The notes under the pieces were generated by a model. That model was not told where the DNA came from, searched no databases, and was given only the letters and a program-made list of their open reading frames with translations. The position numbers and the translations under genes were made by a program. A stretch of 64,000 bases of DNA from Sulfomarinibacter sp963733915 (lineage in GTDB: Bacteria; Acidobacteriota; Thermoanaerobaculia; Thermoanaerobaculales; Sulfomarinibacteraceae), in the NCBI GenBank assembly GCA_963733915.1, contig CAVTEP010000009.1, positions 1 to 64,000 on the forward strand. The letters are read 5' to 3'. Position 1 is the first letter of the stretch. The number at the start of each line of letters is the position of its first letter. Below, piece by piece: positions 27,755 to 36,584 of the stretch.

Positions 27755-29323
27755 ATGACGAGACACCGTTGTGGAATGTGGAAATCCGTCACGATCGCGA
27801 CGACGATTTTCGTCGCGGGCGGCCCCGCGGTCACGGCCGCGGAGAATGAGCATGACGGTCTGACATGGTCCGGGCCGGGCACCTGTCTCGAGTGTCATGG
27901 CGAGGAGGCGACGGAGGTCCACGGCTCGGTCATGTACCAGTGGCAGGGCGATGCCCCACAGATGACCACCGGACCCGAGAGCCAGGGGAAGATCGCAGGC
28001 GGGGTCAACAGCTACTGCATCAATATCCTCGGCAACTGGGACACCTGTGGCAACTGCCACGTCGGTCTCGGTGCGCTGCCCGAAGCGGGTGTAACCTCCG
28101 AACAGCTCGAGAATATCGATTGCCTCCTCTGCCACCAGCAGGAGTACCGGCGGAAAAAGGTCGCCGGCACCTTCGTGCCCGACACCGACGTCATGAGCAT
28201 CTCGATGGACGAAGCCGTCAGAACGGTCCACTCCCCCACCCGCGCCACCTGCCTCCAGTGCCACGCCAAAGCGGGCGGCGGCGACGCCGTCAAGCGCGGC
28301 GACCTCAGCCTCGCCCACGGCGCCACCGCCGATGCGAGCTTCGACGTTCATATGGCCACCAGCGGCGGCGACCTCCGCTGCCAGAATTGCCACACCTTCT
28401 CGGAACACCGGGTCGCGGGACGCGGCTCGGACTTGCGGCCCACCGACTCGGCCGCGGTGCTCGAGTGCACAAATTGCCACGCAATCATGGCGACCACCGA
28501 CGGCCACGAATGGTCCGTGGTCGACCGCCACATTGCACGGGTCGCCTGCCAGACCTGCCACATCCCGGTCTACGCCAAGGACGCATCGGACAGCGACGCC
28601 CCCGAAGCGACCGAGACTCACCGCACCTGGCTCGCCACCCACAGTACCCAACCGCCGTTTCACCCCGTAGCCGACACGGCCAACCGCATCGAACCGGCCT
28701 ACCGGTTTTGGAATCGCCGCAACCGCAACTATCTGCTGCACGAGTTGGCGGAGATTGACCCTACCACCGGGCGCTATCCGACCTCACGCCCGGTCGGACA
28801 CATCAGCGACCCCGAGAGCCGTCTCTACCCGTTCAAATACAAGACCGCGGAGCAACCTATTACGAACTCGACCAGCCGGTTGATCGCCCTCGATACCGCG
28901 ATCTTCTTTGCCACCGGTGACGCGGCGGCGGCCACTGAGCAGGGATTGGTCAACATGGGCCTCCCGGCAACCGATGCCTACTCCTGGGTCGAGACCGACA
29001 CTTTCCAGATGCTGAATCACGAAGTGTCACCGGCGGGTTCCGCGCTGGATTGCAATGACTGTCATGGGGCAGGCGCTCGCATCGACCTTCAGGGCGAGAT
29101 GGGATACGGGCTGCGGGGGCCTGAGAGCACCATATGTTTTCAGTGCCACGGCCCCGAGGAGTCGGAAAACTTCGAGCACATTCACGAGAAACACGTCAAG
29201 GACAAAAAGTTTGATTGCTCCTGGTGCCACGGCTTCAGCCGCCCCGAACGGGCACTCAAGATCTCACCGTTCATTTTTGGAGACGGCTTCGAATCGGCGG
29301 ACACCTACGCCTGGACGAACTGA
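27755..29323 (+). CDS. Decaheme c-type cytochrome with GDGFES C-terminal motif
   Basis: 522 residues with ten CxxCH haem-binding motifs: CLECH, CGNCH, CLLCH, CLQCH, CQNCH, CTNCH, CQTCH, CNDCH, CFQCH and CSWCH. The N-terminal WKSVTIATTIFVAGGPAVTAA is a signal peptide, so the protein is exported and matured with covalent haem. The C-terminus ends FIFGDGFESADTYAW, a terminal motif I associate with secreted proteins of such lineages; its role is unknown. Likely an extracytoplasmic electron carrier or terminal reductase; the substrate cannot be named. A start at the Met seven codons later is possible. It has its own CRP-type promoter, and its stop is two bases before a 179-bp inverted-repeat element. 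Confidence 0.9.
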   Translation: MTRHRCGMWKSVTIATTIFVAGGPAVTAAENEHDGLTWSGPGTCLECHGEEATEVHGSVMYQWQGDAPQMTTGPESQGKIAGGVNSYCINILGNWDTCGNCHVGLGALPEAGVTSEQLENIDCLLCHQQEYRRKKVAGTFVPDTDVMSISMDEAVRTVHSPTRATCLQCHAKAGGGDAVKRGDLSLAHGATADASFDVHMATSGGDLRCQNCHTFSEHRVAGRGSDLRPTDSAAVLECTNCHAIMATTDGHEWSVVDRHIARVACQTCHIPVYAKDASDSDAPEATETHRTWLATHSTQPPFHPVADTANRIEPAYRFWNRRNRNYLLHELAEIDPTTGRYPTSRPVGHISDPESRLYPFKYKTAEQPITNSTSRLIALDTAIFFATGDAAAATEQGLVNMGLPATDAYSWVETDTFQMLNHEVSPAGSALDCNDCHGAGARIDLQGEMGYGLRGPESTICFQCHGPEESENFEHIHEKHVKDKKFDCSWCHGFSRPERALKISPFIFGDGFESADTYAWTN

Positions 29324-29325
29324 CG

Positions 29326-29504
29326 AGCCCGCATATCTCACCAACTATCTGCTGCGGCCGACGATGCATCACACCCAGCGGTGCTTTCTCCGCTCGCGGT
29401 GCTCAACGTACTGCTGAGTACATGCCGCGCCCCTCGAGTCGAAAACTTCACTGGGCACGGCGCCTCGCCGCCTTCGCGACGAAACCCGGTGAGATATGCG
29501 GGCT
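29326..29504. repeat. 179-bp element with perfect 17-bp terminal inverted repeats, between convergent stop codons
   Basis: Left end AGCCCGCATATCTCACC (29326-29342) and right end GGTGAGATATGCGGGCT (29488-29504) are perfect reverse complements. The inside contains a small hairpin (gtact-gctg-agtac) and the string gcgacgaaaccc shared with 8807-8836. There is no coding capacity. The decaheme stop (29321-29323) ends two bases before it, and the M1 peptidase stop TAG (29503-29505) overlaps its right end. The plan is MITE-like; no duplicated target site was recognised. Confidence 0.75.
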
Positions 29505-31162
29505 AGCGTTTCGGTGGCTCGCTTAGAACACGGCCGTCGGGGTCGACCTCGACCTCGGTGCCGGTCTCGACCAGGATCGTCCCGCGGCCGCCGGGCATGT
29601 CGAGACGCAGGTCCTCAGAGCCGACCCGGATCGGCAGCGGCAGCTCGAAGGCAGGATCGTCCCAAATGATCTCGACCCGCTCACCGCCGCCATCAGGACG
29701 GCGATCCATCCGCCAGCTCGGCGGCTCGGCGCGTGTACACGTATCGCTGCCAGAACCAACCCAGGTCGAGACCGCTGACTTCGGCCACCAGGCCCGTGAA
29801 GTCGGCGGTCGAGACCAGCGAGTAGGCGTACTCGGGGTCGTTGGCAAAGCGCCAGAGGACGGTGAAGAAGTCGTCGTCGCCGATCAGCCAGCGCAGCGTG
29901 TGGAGGACCCACGCGCCCTTGAAGTAGATGTCGCCGGTGTAGGCCTCGGCCGATGTCAGATCCCTGCCATCGACGATCGGCTCGCCGTTGTCGATCCGCT
30001 GCTCGAGACGACGCATGTAGTCGAGGTAGCGCTCTTCTCCGAGGGTGTCGAACACGTACAGGGCCTCGGCATAGGTGGCAAAGCCCTCCTGGATCCAGAA
30101 ATCCGCCCAGTCCGAGACGCTGATCTTGTTGCCCCACCACTCGTGCGCCACCTCGTGCAGGAGAAGGTCGTCGAAACCATAGTTGTTGTCGGTGAAGAGC
30201 GCCCCGTAGGCGACCAGCGTCTGGTGCTCCATGCCGTAGTAGGGTGCGTGCGCGACCGCGAACTTGTCGTTGAAAAACGGGTACTCGCCGAATCGCCGGC
30301 CGAGGACCTCGAGGATGTGCGGCATCTGCTGCCACATGGTGCGCGCGTACCGCTCGTAATCCGGAATCGACCAGAAGACCAGGGTCTCGTCGAGGGTACC
30401 GTCGATACCGTGGTAGGGCACCTCGATCGCCACGTAGGGGGCGATGTTGACGGTCACCAGGTAGTTGTTGATCGGGTAGCCGACCCGCCAGCGGCTGGTG
30501 ACGGTGCCGTCGTCATTGTCGGTCTCGCCCAGGAAGCGGCCGTTCGTGAGACCGACGAGCCCCACCGGCACGGTCAGCGCGATCCCCATGCCCTCGTCCG
30601 GTTCGTCGGAGGGGTGGTCCTTGCACGGCCACCAGTTGTCGCCGCCGTCCCCCTGACCAGTGACCCCGATCCATGGCTCGCCGGCCGGAGTCTCCGACCA
30701 CACGAACCCGTCGATCCAGGGCGGCCGCAGCGCCACCTTCGGCTCACCGCCGTACACGATACTGACCTCGTGCCGCTCTCCGGCTGTCCACGGCGTGGGC
30801 AGATCAGCTGTGATCACACCCTTGCGGTGGCGGAACTGGCTGGCTACGTCGTCGACCGTTACCGACGCGACCGCGAGGCGGTCATCGAGGTTGATGGCGA
30901 AGGTCTCGAGATCGGCGATCACCTCGAGGGTCACCGTGTTGCGGCCTTCGATCCGCTGCTCGGCGGGAACGACCCGCACCGCGAGGTCGTAATGACGCAC
31001 ATCGTAGGCCGCCATCAACGGCGGCAGCTTTCCACCCGAATCGAGCATCTGATTCTTGACGTACCAGCCGAGACCGATGAGGAGGGCGAGAATCGACACC
31101 AGGATCACGACAACCACGATGCCGCCGATCTTCAACCACCGCGGAACCCGGGCTCGACTCAT
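29503..31162 (-). CDS. Membrane-anchored M1 family zinc aminopeptidase-like protein (one apparent frameshift)
   Basis: About 552 residues. An N-terminal helix (IGGIVVVVILVSILALLIGL) anchors it. The M1 catalytic motif HEVAHEWWGNK (HExxH) with downstream WIQEGFATYAE supplies the zinc ligands; PYYGMEHQT stands where the family has its GAMEN-type exopeptidase loop, so substrate handling may differ. The C-terminal 75 residues (EPPSWRMDRRPDGGGERV to LSEPPKR) are in the next frame; deleting one base near 29733 joins them. ATG at 31160-31162 overlaps the TGA of the upstream hydrolase (ATGA). The TAG sits in the end of an inverted-repeat element. Confidence 0.87.
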
Positions 31163-32034
31163 TTCGACTCCATTCCTGCGTCTGAACCGGCGAGGAATCG
31201 TTCGAGGTCCCCGGCCACCGCCGCAGTATGCATGTAGGTATTGGAAGGGCAACTCACCGCCGTGCCGTGGGGCATGACGCCGACAATCCGCTGCACCTCG
31301 TGCTCCGCGTGCAGAGTATCCGAACGGGCATACGCCACCGCCACGGGTCTCGAAATCGACTCGAGACCGGGGAGCGCGTTGTAGTCGATCACCGCCCGTG
31401 CCGACAACATGATGCGGCGTGGGTCAGCGGCGCGGACGGTTCGCACGTAGCGGGCCATCTGATCGGGATCCTCGCGGGCGTTGACCCTGAAGTTGCGCAG
31501 GTACCACAGCACGAAGGGCTTGGCCGCGGTGTAGACCCATGAGGGAAGGTGCACCAATGGCCGGCCCCACCACGGAAACCCGAAATCTGCGTTGGGTCCG
31601 ACCAGAAAAGCGGCCCTCGCCTGCAGCCGCCCCCCCTTGAGGGCCTCGAGGATCGCGTTCGAGCCCATCGAGCTGCCAAAGAGAATCGTCCGCTCGCCGT
31701 CGAGGCCGAGCTCGGCTGCGGCGATGATCAAATCATCGGCCAGGCGGGTAATCGAAAAGCTCGCCGGCTTCATCAGTTCACGGTCGATCTCCGCCGATCG
31801 CTTTTCCCTGGTTTCGAGGTAGAACACGGGACGGCTCGTGAACAGCTCCTCGAGCAGCGATTGCCAACCGCTGACCAGCGACACCCAACCCGCCACGAAG
31901 AAGATCGGGTCGGCGCCGGCATCCCGCTCCGGGCGCCAGCTGAAGACCCGAAGTCGGACTCCGGGCTCGACCGTCACCCAGTCCTCTGAAAACCGCACGC
32001 CGTCTACCGGAATCGGGTTGAGGCCCTTCGTCAT
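31159..32034 (-). CDS. Alpha/beta hydrolase
   Basis: 291 residues. The nucleophile elbow is LFGSSMGSNAILEAL (GxSxG serine). An oxyanion-region strand FFVAGWVSLVSGW lies near the N-terminus, and a late VAYARSDTLHAEHEV holds the probable acid, followed by a C-terminal His region. The family covers esterases, lipases and peptidases; substrate unknown. Stop-start overlap with the M1 peptidase gene suggests a two-gene operon. Confidence 0.8.
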   Translation of the reverse strand: MTKGLNPIPVDGVRFSEDWVTVEPGVRLRVFSWRPERDAGADPIFFVAGWVSLVSGWQSLLEELFTSRPVFYLETREKRSAEIDRELMKPASFSITRLADDLIIAAAELGLDGERTILFGSSMGSNAILEALKGGRLQARAAFLVGPNADFGFPWWGRPLVHLPSWVYTAAKPFVLWYLRNFRVNAREDPDQMARYVRTVRAADPRRIMLSARAVIDYNALPGLESISRPVAVAYARSDTLHAEHEVQRIVGVMPHGTAVSCPSNTYMHTAAVAGDLERFLAGSDAGMESK

Positions 32035-32061
32035 TCATGCAGGCTAGATTAGACTCTGCGA

Positions 32062-32379
32062 ATGAGCAACGCTGGCCGCCACCTGCCCGTGATCCAGGAA
32101 TCAGACAACGACGCCGAGACGCCGGCGTGCTCTCCGAAGATCTATATCTCCAACGAGGAGGCGGCGCTGCTTGCCGCCATGCGGGGCCTGCGCGAGCGAT
32201 CCATCGCGGTGAAGAAGCAGGTGGAGGGCGCCGAACGCGATCGTCGCGTACGTCTCGAAGCGGAACTGGAGGAGCTGCGCTCGGAATGGAAGGTCCTTTC
32301 CGACCGTCGCGAGCAGGCCTTCATCCGCAAAATGATCTTGCTCGGACATCTCCCACCCGACCACCCTGTTGAACGTTAA
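32062..32379 (+). CDS. Small predicted helical protein of unknown function
   Basis: 105 residues, soluble. The middle is strongly charged and helical with coiled-coil character (MRGLRERSIAVKKQVEGAER, then a Leu/Glu/Arg-rich stretch to LSDRREQAFIRKMILLGHLP). No known domain recognised. It is divergent from the alpha/beta hydrolase. The TAA stop is made by the first gaacgttaa word of the following repeat, so the last residues (VER) may be repeat-derived. Confidence 0.6.
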   Translation: MSNAGRHLPVIQESDNDAETPACSPKIYISNEEAALLAAMRGLRERSIAVKKQVEGAERDRRVRLEAELEELRSEWKVLSDRREQAFIRKMILLGHLPPDHPVER

Positions 32380-32546
32380 ACGTTAGAACGTTCAAACGTT
32401 AGAACGTTTCACCCACCTACCCGGAACAGGCAGAGGTGAAAAGGTGAAAAGGCGCTGAGGAGACCAACCACCCCCTCTTCCCCACTGCTACCTCGGGGCG
32501 TGCGGGTGGCAAAGTTTCACGTTCTAACGTTTCAACGTTCTAACGG
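32371..32546. repeat. AACGTT word hairpin element filling the gap between two convergent genes
   Basis: Left arm gaacgttaaacgttagaacg and following words lead into a C-rich stretch (cacccacctacccgg) and gaggtgaaaaggtgaaaagg words. The right arm has ggggcgtgcgggtggc, then cacgttctaacgtttcaacg words. The stop codons of both flanking genes are inside it (TAA 32377-32379 on +, TAG 32540-32542 on -). Confidence 0.8.
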
Positions 32547-33121
32547 AGGTCGGCAACCTCGGCGTGCCGAAAGCAACCGACGAGATGATCGTTCACCATC
32601 CCTGTCGCCTGCATGTGGGCGTAGACGATGGTCGGGCCGACAAAGCGAAACCCTCTTTTCTTGAGGTCCTTGGAGATGGCCTCGGCGAGCGGGGTCGTGG
32701 CGGGGAGCTGGCCGAGCGAGCGCCACCTGTTCTGAACCGGTCGCCCGTCGACAAACGACCAGATGAACTCCGCAAAACTCCCCTTCTCCTGTTGCACCGC
32801 GAGGAAGGCACGCGCGTTGTCGATCGCCGAGGCCACTTTAAGCCGGTTGCGAACGATGCCGGGATCGGCAAGCAGGGAAGCCACCTTGCGCGCACCATAG
32901 CGAGCCACCAGCTCGGGGTCAAAGCCGTCGAAGGCCCGCCGGTAGCCGTCGCGTTTCTTGAGAATCGTCGACCAGCTGAGCCCGGCCTGCGCGCCCTCGA
33001 GGATCAGGAACTCGAAGAGCGTGCGATCGTCGCGTACGGGCACCCCCCACTCGTCGTCGTGGTAGGCCACGTACAACGGATCGGTCCCGCACCAACCACA
33101 GCGTGTCCTGTGCTCACTCAT
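32540..33121 (-). CDS. tag: DNA-3-methyladenine glycosylase I
   Basis: 193 residues, the normal length for Tag, which excises 3-methyladenine in base-excision repair. Motifs RCGWCGTDPLYVAYHDDEWG, LFEFLILEGAQAGLSWSTIL and the C-terminal GPTIVYAHMQATGMVNDHLV (with HxxxC further on) are diagnostic, including the Cys/His zinc ligands. It directly follows the ppx/gppA gene on the same strand, three bases apart. The stop lies inside an AACGTT word. Confidence 0.95.
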   Translation of the reverse strand: MSEHRTRCGWCGTDPLYVAYHDDEWGVPVRDDRTLFEFLILEGAQAGLSWSTILKKRDGYRRAFDGFDPELVARYGARKVASLLADPGIVRNRLKVASAIDNARAFLAVQQEKGSFAEFIWSFVDGRPVQNRWRSLGQLPATTPLAEAISKDLKKRGFRFVGPTIVYAHMQATGMVNDHLVGCFRHAEVADLR

Positions 33122-33124
33122 GTC

Positions 33125-34723
33125 TCACGCCTTTTCGATGACTTGCTCCTCGCCGAGAAAGTGGAGGCTCACGCCGAGCCCGAACGCCTTGGTGAAGAGG
33201 TTGGATTTCCTGCGCAGCGTCAGACTCTCGAGCGGGGCACCGGCTGTGCCGTCGACCCACAGCGAGAGCCCTTTGTCCGTCACTCTTGCGGTCACGTGCT
33301 TGATCTGCTGACGGTGCTCGCGATCGAGGGAGTCGGCGAGTCGAAGGATCGCTGCGAGTCGAGTCACCCGGTCTCTGTCTTCCTCGGACAGCAGCATGAA
33401 ATAGTGATGGTGGGCCGCCGGGAGCGCCTTGCGGTGATAACGGGCCACATTCGCCACGATCTGCATCTCGCGTTGACTCAATCCCGGCAGCTCGGAGTTG
33501 GAGATCAGATACAGCGAGTGCTTGTGATGGCCCTTGTAGCTCACGAATTGGCCGATGTTGCAGAGGATCGCCGCCGCCAGCAGGATTTTGCGATCCTCGA
33601 CGGCCAGGCCGTGGAGCGGCCCCAGTTGGTCGAACAGCGACAGCCCCAGCGCCGCCACGTGGCGGGCGTGAACCTCGTCGAAGAGGTACTTTCGACCGAT
33701 GGCAACTGCGCCCGTCATCAGCTCACGTTCCTGCCGATCCTCGCGCCCGCGCCGATGGACGAGCCCCGCGACGAGGTCGAAAAGCACGCCCTCCTTGATG
33801 CCGACTCGCGGGACGATGATCTCGTTCGCTCCACTGAGCTCGGCCAGCCGTTCGTAGACCATCGCCGCCGGCAGGATGACGTCGGCGCGGTCGTCGCGCA
33901 GCCCGAGATCGTCCACCCGCTGTTTGTAGGAGAGCCGAGCCAGCTGCTCGATGATCGTCCGCAGGGTGTCGACCGGCAGCCGGGAAACGCCGGTTTCTTC
34001 CGGCAATCCGGCGAGCCTGGCCAGCGATTCGATGTTGCCGCCGGTCGCTACGTAGCCGACCGGGCGGTTGCGCCCCTTCAGCGCCGGCACCTTGAGCACC
34101 GACACGTATTCGGAGAGTACCCGTCGGAACCGTCCGGGATCGGTGCCTGCCTCCGTGAGCTCCTCGAGCAGCCTGACCGATCCCATGGTGTGCGACTCGG
34201 ACCAGTAGATTCCGCGCCGATCCACCAGGGACACCTCGACGCTGCCGCCGCCGAGATCGACCAGCAACCACTTTCGCCGTCCGAGGGGAATTCGTCGGGC
34301 GACCGCAAGGTGCACCAGCCGGGCCTCCTCTGAACCGCTAATCACCTCCAACACCAGCCCCGTCTCGTCACGGACCCTGGCCACGAAGGCATCGCCGTTC
34401 TTGCTCTCGCGAACCGCGCTCGTCGCCAGCACCCGCCGGTGCGTGACGCCGAGCGTGTCCATCTGCAGTCGGAAGTCTTCGAGCGCCGCAACCGCGTCGT
34501 CCATCGCGCGCGGGTCGAGCCTCCCGGACAGGAAGACGCTGTGGCCGAGCCGTATCGGTCGCCGCTCGGAAGCGAGCGAGAGGAATTGGTCCTCGGCGCC
34601 GAACTCGGCGGCGACAAACCGAATCGCGTTGGAACCCATGTCGACGCACGCCACCCGCAGCGGGTAACTCACTGCGTTGTCGAAATCAGTCTTTTTCTTT
34701 TTCTTTTTCTTTTTGTATGCCAT
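33125..34723 (-). CDS. Ppx/GppA family exopolyphosphatase / pppGpp phosphohydrolase
   Basis: 532 residues. The Ppx/GppA ATPase-fold part has CVDMGSNAIRFVAAEF, SAVRESKNGDAFVARV, EVISGSEEARLVHLAV and the phosphate loop LLVDLGGGSVEVSLV. A C-terminal HD-like helical part follows (LAAAILCNIGQFVSYKGHH, YHRKALPAAHHHYF). It hydrolyses terminal phosphates of polyphosphate and/or pppGpp. It begins MAYKKKKKKKKTDFDN; the lysine run is not part of the family and echoes Lys runs in the nearby PPK1 and HhH proteins. It is the counterpart of ppk1 about 12 kb away. Confidence 0.92.
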   Translation of the reverse strand: MAYKKKKKKKKTDFDNAVSYPLRVACVDMGSNAIRFVAAEFGAEDQFLSLASERRPIRLGHSVFLSGRLDPRAMDDAVAALEDFRLQMDTLGVTHRRVLATSAVRESKNGDAFVARVRDETGLVLEVISGSEEARLVHLAVARRIPLGRRKWLLVDLGGGSVEVSLVDRRGIYWSESHTMGSVRLLEELTEAGTDPGRFRRVLSEYVSVLKVPALKGRNRPVGYVATGGNIESLARLAGLPEETGVSRLPVDTLRTIIEQLARLSYKQRVDDLGLRDDRADVILPAAMVYERLAELSGANEIIVPRVGIKEGVLFDLVAGLVHRRGREDRQERELMTGAVAIGRKYLFDEVHARHVAALGLSLFDQLGPLHGLAVEDRKILLAAAILCNIGQFVSYKGHHKHSLYLISNSELPGLSQREMQIVANVARYHRKALPAAHHHYFMLLSEEDRDRVTRLAAILRLADSLDREHRQQIKHVTARVTDKGLSLWVDGTAGAPLESLTLRRKSNLFTKAFGLGVSLHFLGEEQVIEKA

Positions 34724-34740
34724 CTGCCACTGTCATTCTA

Positions 34741-34857
34741 TCGCCTCCCACCCACTCATCACGGGGGCAAGATGCTCGATGCTCGATGCTGGAAGACCCT
34801 GCTTTCAGTGGCTAGGGGGTGGGTGGGAATTCCTAATTCCGAATTCCTAATTCCCAA
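34741..34857. repeat. Word/G-rich hairpin element at the sixA 3' end
   Basis: A C-rich arm (cctcccacccact), tandem gatgctc words, a G-rich arm (gggggtgggtggg) and ggaattcctaattcc words. The sixA stop is three bases beyond its right end. It separates sixA from the downstream ppx/gppA gene on the same strand. Confidence 0.7.
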
Positions 34858-34859
34858 AC

Positions 34860-35357
34860 CTATTTCCCCTTGAGCATCTTCGGGGTCACCAGCCAGCGCA
34901 GCTCGCAGCTGTCGGGGCCGAGATCGCTCCAATCACCTCGTCGAAGATCGAGGCAGGCGACGGCCGCCGTCGGCATGTGCACCCGGCCGCCACCGACGAG
35001 CCAGGTCACGAGCATCGACCAGGTGGGCTCGTGACCGGCGATCAGGAGCCGGTCGATGCCGGGCTCGGTCGCCCCGATGATTTTCAGCACACGTTCCGGA
35101 CCACCGCCGTAAAGCGCCTCGTCGGCGATGATCGGGCAACCCCACTCGCCTGCCTCCACCGCCAACTCGGCGGTTGTCAGGGCGCGCACTGCGGTCGAGC
35201 TGACGATCAGCTCGGGAACCGCATCGGCTTCGCAAAGATATTTCCCCATCCGGCGCGCCGCCTTGACGCCGCGTTCGGCGAGTGGGCGATCATGATCCCG
35301 GGAAGAGGCCGTTCCCCAGTCGGACTTGGCGTGCCGCATAACCAGAAGTGTTTTCAT
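34860..35357 (-). CDS. sixA: SixA-type phosphohistidine phosphatase
   Basis: 165 residues of the histidine-phosphatase superfamily. The catalytic RHAKSDW (H9), DRPLAERGVKAARRMGKYL and late GHEPTWSMLV are SixA-like. SixA removes phosphate from phosphohistidine, classically on phosphorelay or PTS proteins. ATG at 35357 overlaps the apaH stop (ATGA), so it is translationally coupled to apaH. The start is supported by the family N-terminus MKTLLVMRHAK. Confidence 0.9.
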   Translation of the reverse strand: MKTLLVMRHAKSDWGTASSRDHDRPLAERGVKAARRMGKYLCEADAVPELIVSSTAVRALTTAELAVEAGEWGCPIIADEALYGGGPERVLKIIGATEPGIDRLLIAGHEPTWSMLVTWLVGGGRVHMPTAAVACLDLRRGDWSDLGPDSCELRWLVTPKMLKGK

Positions 35358-36187
35358 GGTTGTCGTCCTGGGTGCGAGACGACCTTGTCGGCCAGCTTCT
35401 CCCGCACCACCCTGCCGTCTTTCAACCGCAACGCCGAAAGCGAGCCCCCATAAACGCATCCGGAGTCCAGACACACGGCATCGTGCGCCCTGTAGAAGCC
35501 GAGCAGCGCCCAATGACCAAAGATCAGAGCGTATCCCTGGCGCCGCACCGCCGACGGCATGAACCACGGCTTCCAGCCCTCAGGCGCATCAGCGATCGGG
35601 CCGTTGAACTCGAGTCGCGCTCTTCCGTCCGGCCCGACCATGCGCATGCGGGTGAAGACCGCCGCCGCCGAGGCGGTGAGCTCGTCACCCTCGAGATCCG
35701 GGTGCCAGGATTCCTTCAGCCGGGAGTACAGGTGCTCGAGGAATGCCTCGCCACCCGGCGAATTGAGGCGCTCGGCCGCGGCGTCGGCGAGCCGGCAACT
35801 GACCTCGATGCTCCAGTCGGGCTCCAGGCCCGCGTGCACCATGACCCAGGGCCCGAAATGGTGGAGAAACGGACGCGCGCGCAACCAGTCCAGGAGCTGG
35901 TCCCGGTCCGGAGCCGCCAACACCTCGTCGAGGGTGTCGCCCTTTTTGGCCTTCGCCACCCCGGCCGCCCTCGCGAGAAGATGCAGATCGTGATTGCCGA
36001 GCACGACCGTCAGCCGGTCGCTGTTGGCGCGTGCCCAACGCAGCACCTCGAGTGACGACGGTCCGCGGTTGACGAGGTCACCGACCATCCACAGCTCGTC
36101 GTCTCCGGGGGACCATCCGATGCGGTCGAGCAAACGCTCGAGGGTCCGCCAGCAGCCGTGCACGTCACCGATGACCCAGGTCGCCAT
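35354..36187 (-). CDS. apaH: Symmetrical bis(5'-nucleosyl)-tetraphosphatase
   Basis: 277 residues, the usual length for ApaH, which cleaves Ap4A into two ADP. Metallophosphatase motifs are intact: GDVHGCWRTL, GDLVNRGPSSLEVL, GNHDLHLL, and later GHWALLGFYR. It is first in a two-gene operon with sixA. Ap4A is a stress alarmone, in keeping with the stress and polyphosphate genes around it. Confidence 0.94.
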   Translation of the reverse strand: MATWVIGDVHGCWRTLERLLDRIGWSPGDDELWMVGDLVNRGPSSLEVLRWARANSDRLTVVLGNHDLHLLARAAGVAKAKKGDTLDEVLAAPDRDQLLDWLRARPFLHHFGPWVMVHAGLEPDWSIEVSCRLADAAAERLNSPGGEAFLEHLYSRLKESWHPDLEGDELTASAAAVFTRMRMVGPDGRARLEFNGPIADAPEGWKPWFMPSAVRRQGYALIFGHWALLGFYRAHDAVCLDSGCVYGGSLSALRLKDGRVVREKLADKVVSHPGRQP

Positions 36188-36263
36188 TCATCAATTCCTC
36201 AAACGAGGTTACGGGCAAAGGCAGCAGAAGGGAAGTGGGGTGAGCTCGACACGAGTCGTCGCG

Positions 36264-36494
36264 TCAATCCCGCAACCGCCACTCCCACTCCCTCGCTCTC
36301 GATTCTCCCGCCATCGCAATTCCGCCCGCCGAACCCACCCAATACCCGGCCAACCACTGAAGCTCTTCGAGCGAGGTCTGCTCCTCCCCGATCGCATTCG
36401 ACAGCCAGCAACCCGCCAGCACGACGAGGACAAGCAGAGCCTGACAACACGGTTTAGTCACGAACACCATCAGGCTCAGTGCGGCGCGGTTCAT
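36264..36494 (-). pseudogene. Short signal-peptide protein resembling the start of a DUF6265 protein, probably truncated
   Basis: 76 codons. The N-terminus has a hydrophobic segment with Cys (LLVLVVLAGCWL), followed by SLEELQWLAGYWVGSAGGIA, the opening of the DUF6265/lipocalin-like families (WLAGCW-type motif). After that the family sequence is lost and the frame stops. It is either a remnant or a frameshifted 5' end. The rest of the gap 36188-36584 shows no other gene. Confidence 0.45.
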
Positions 36495-36584
36495 GCTTCA
36501 CCCCCGACAGGATTGACTCCGATCATTGTAGACGCGCCTCGCCAGCCCGCCAACGCGGGTTACACTCTCGACACGGAGGTTGCA

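Noticed and set aside
29558..31237. 559-codon open frame on the + strand opposite the M1 peptidase
   Set aside because: The HExxH peptidase on the reverse strand explains the region; the + frame is an artefact of codon bias.
32564..34333. 589-codon open frame on the + strand opposite tag and ppx/gppA
   Set aside because: Shadow of two well-conserved genes; its translation has no recognisable motif.
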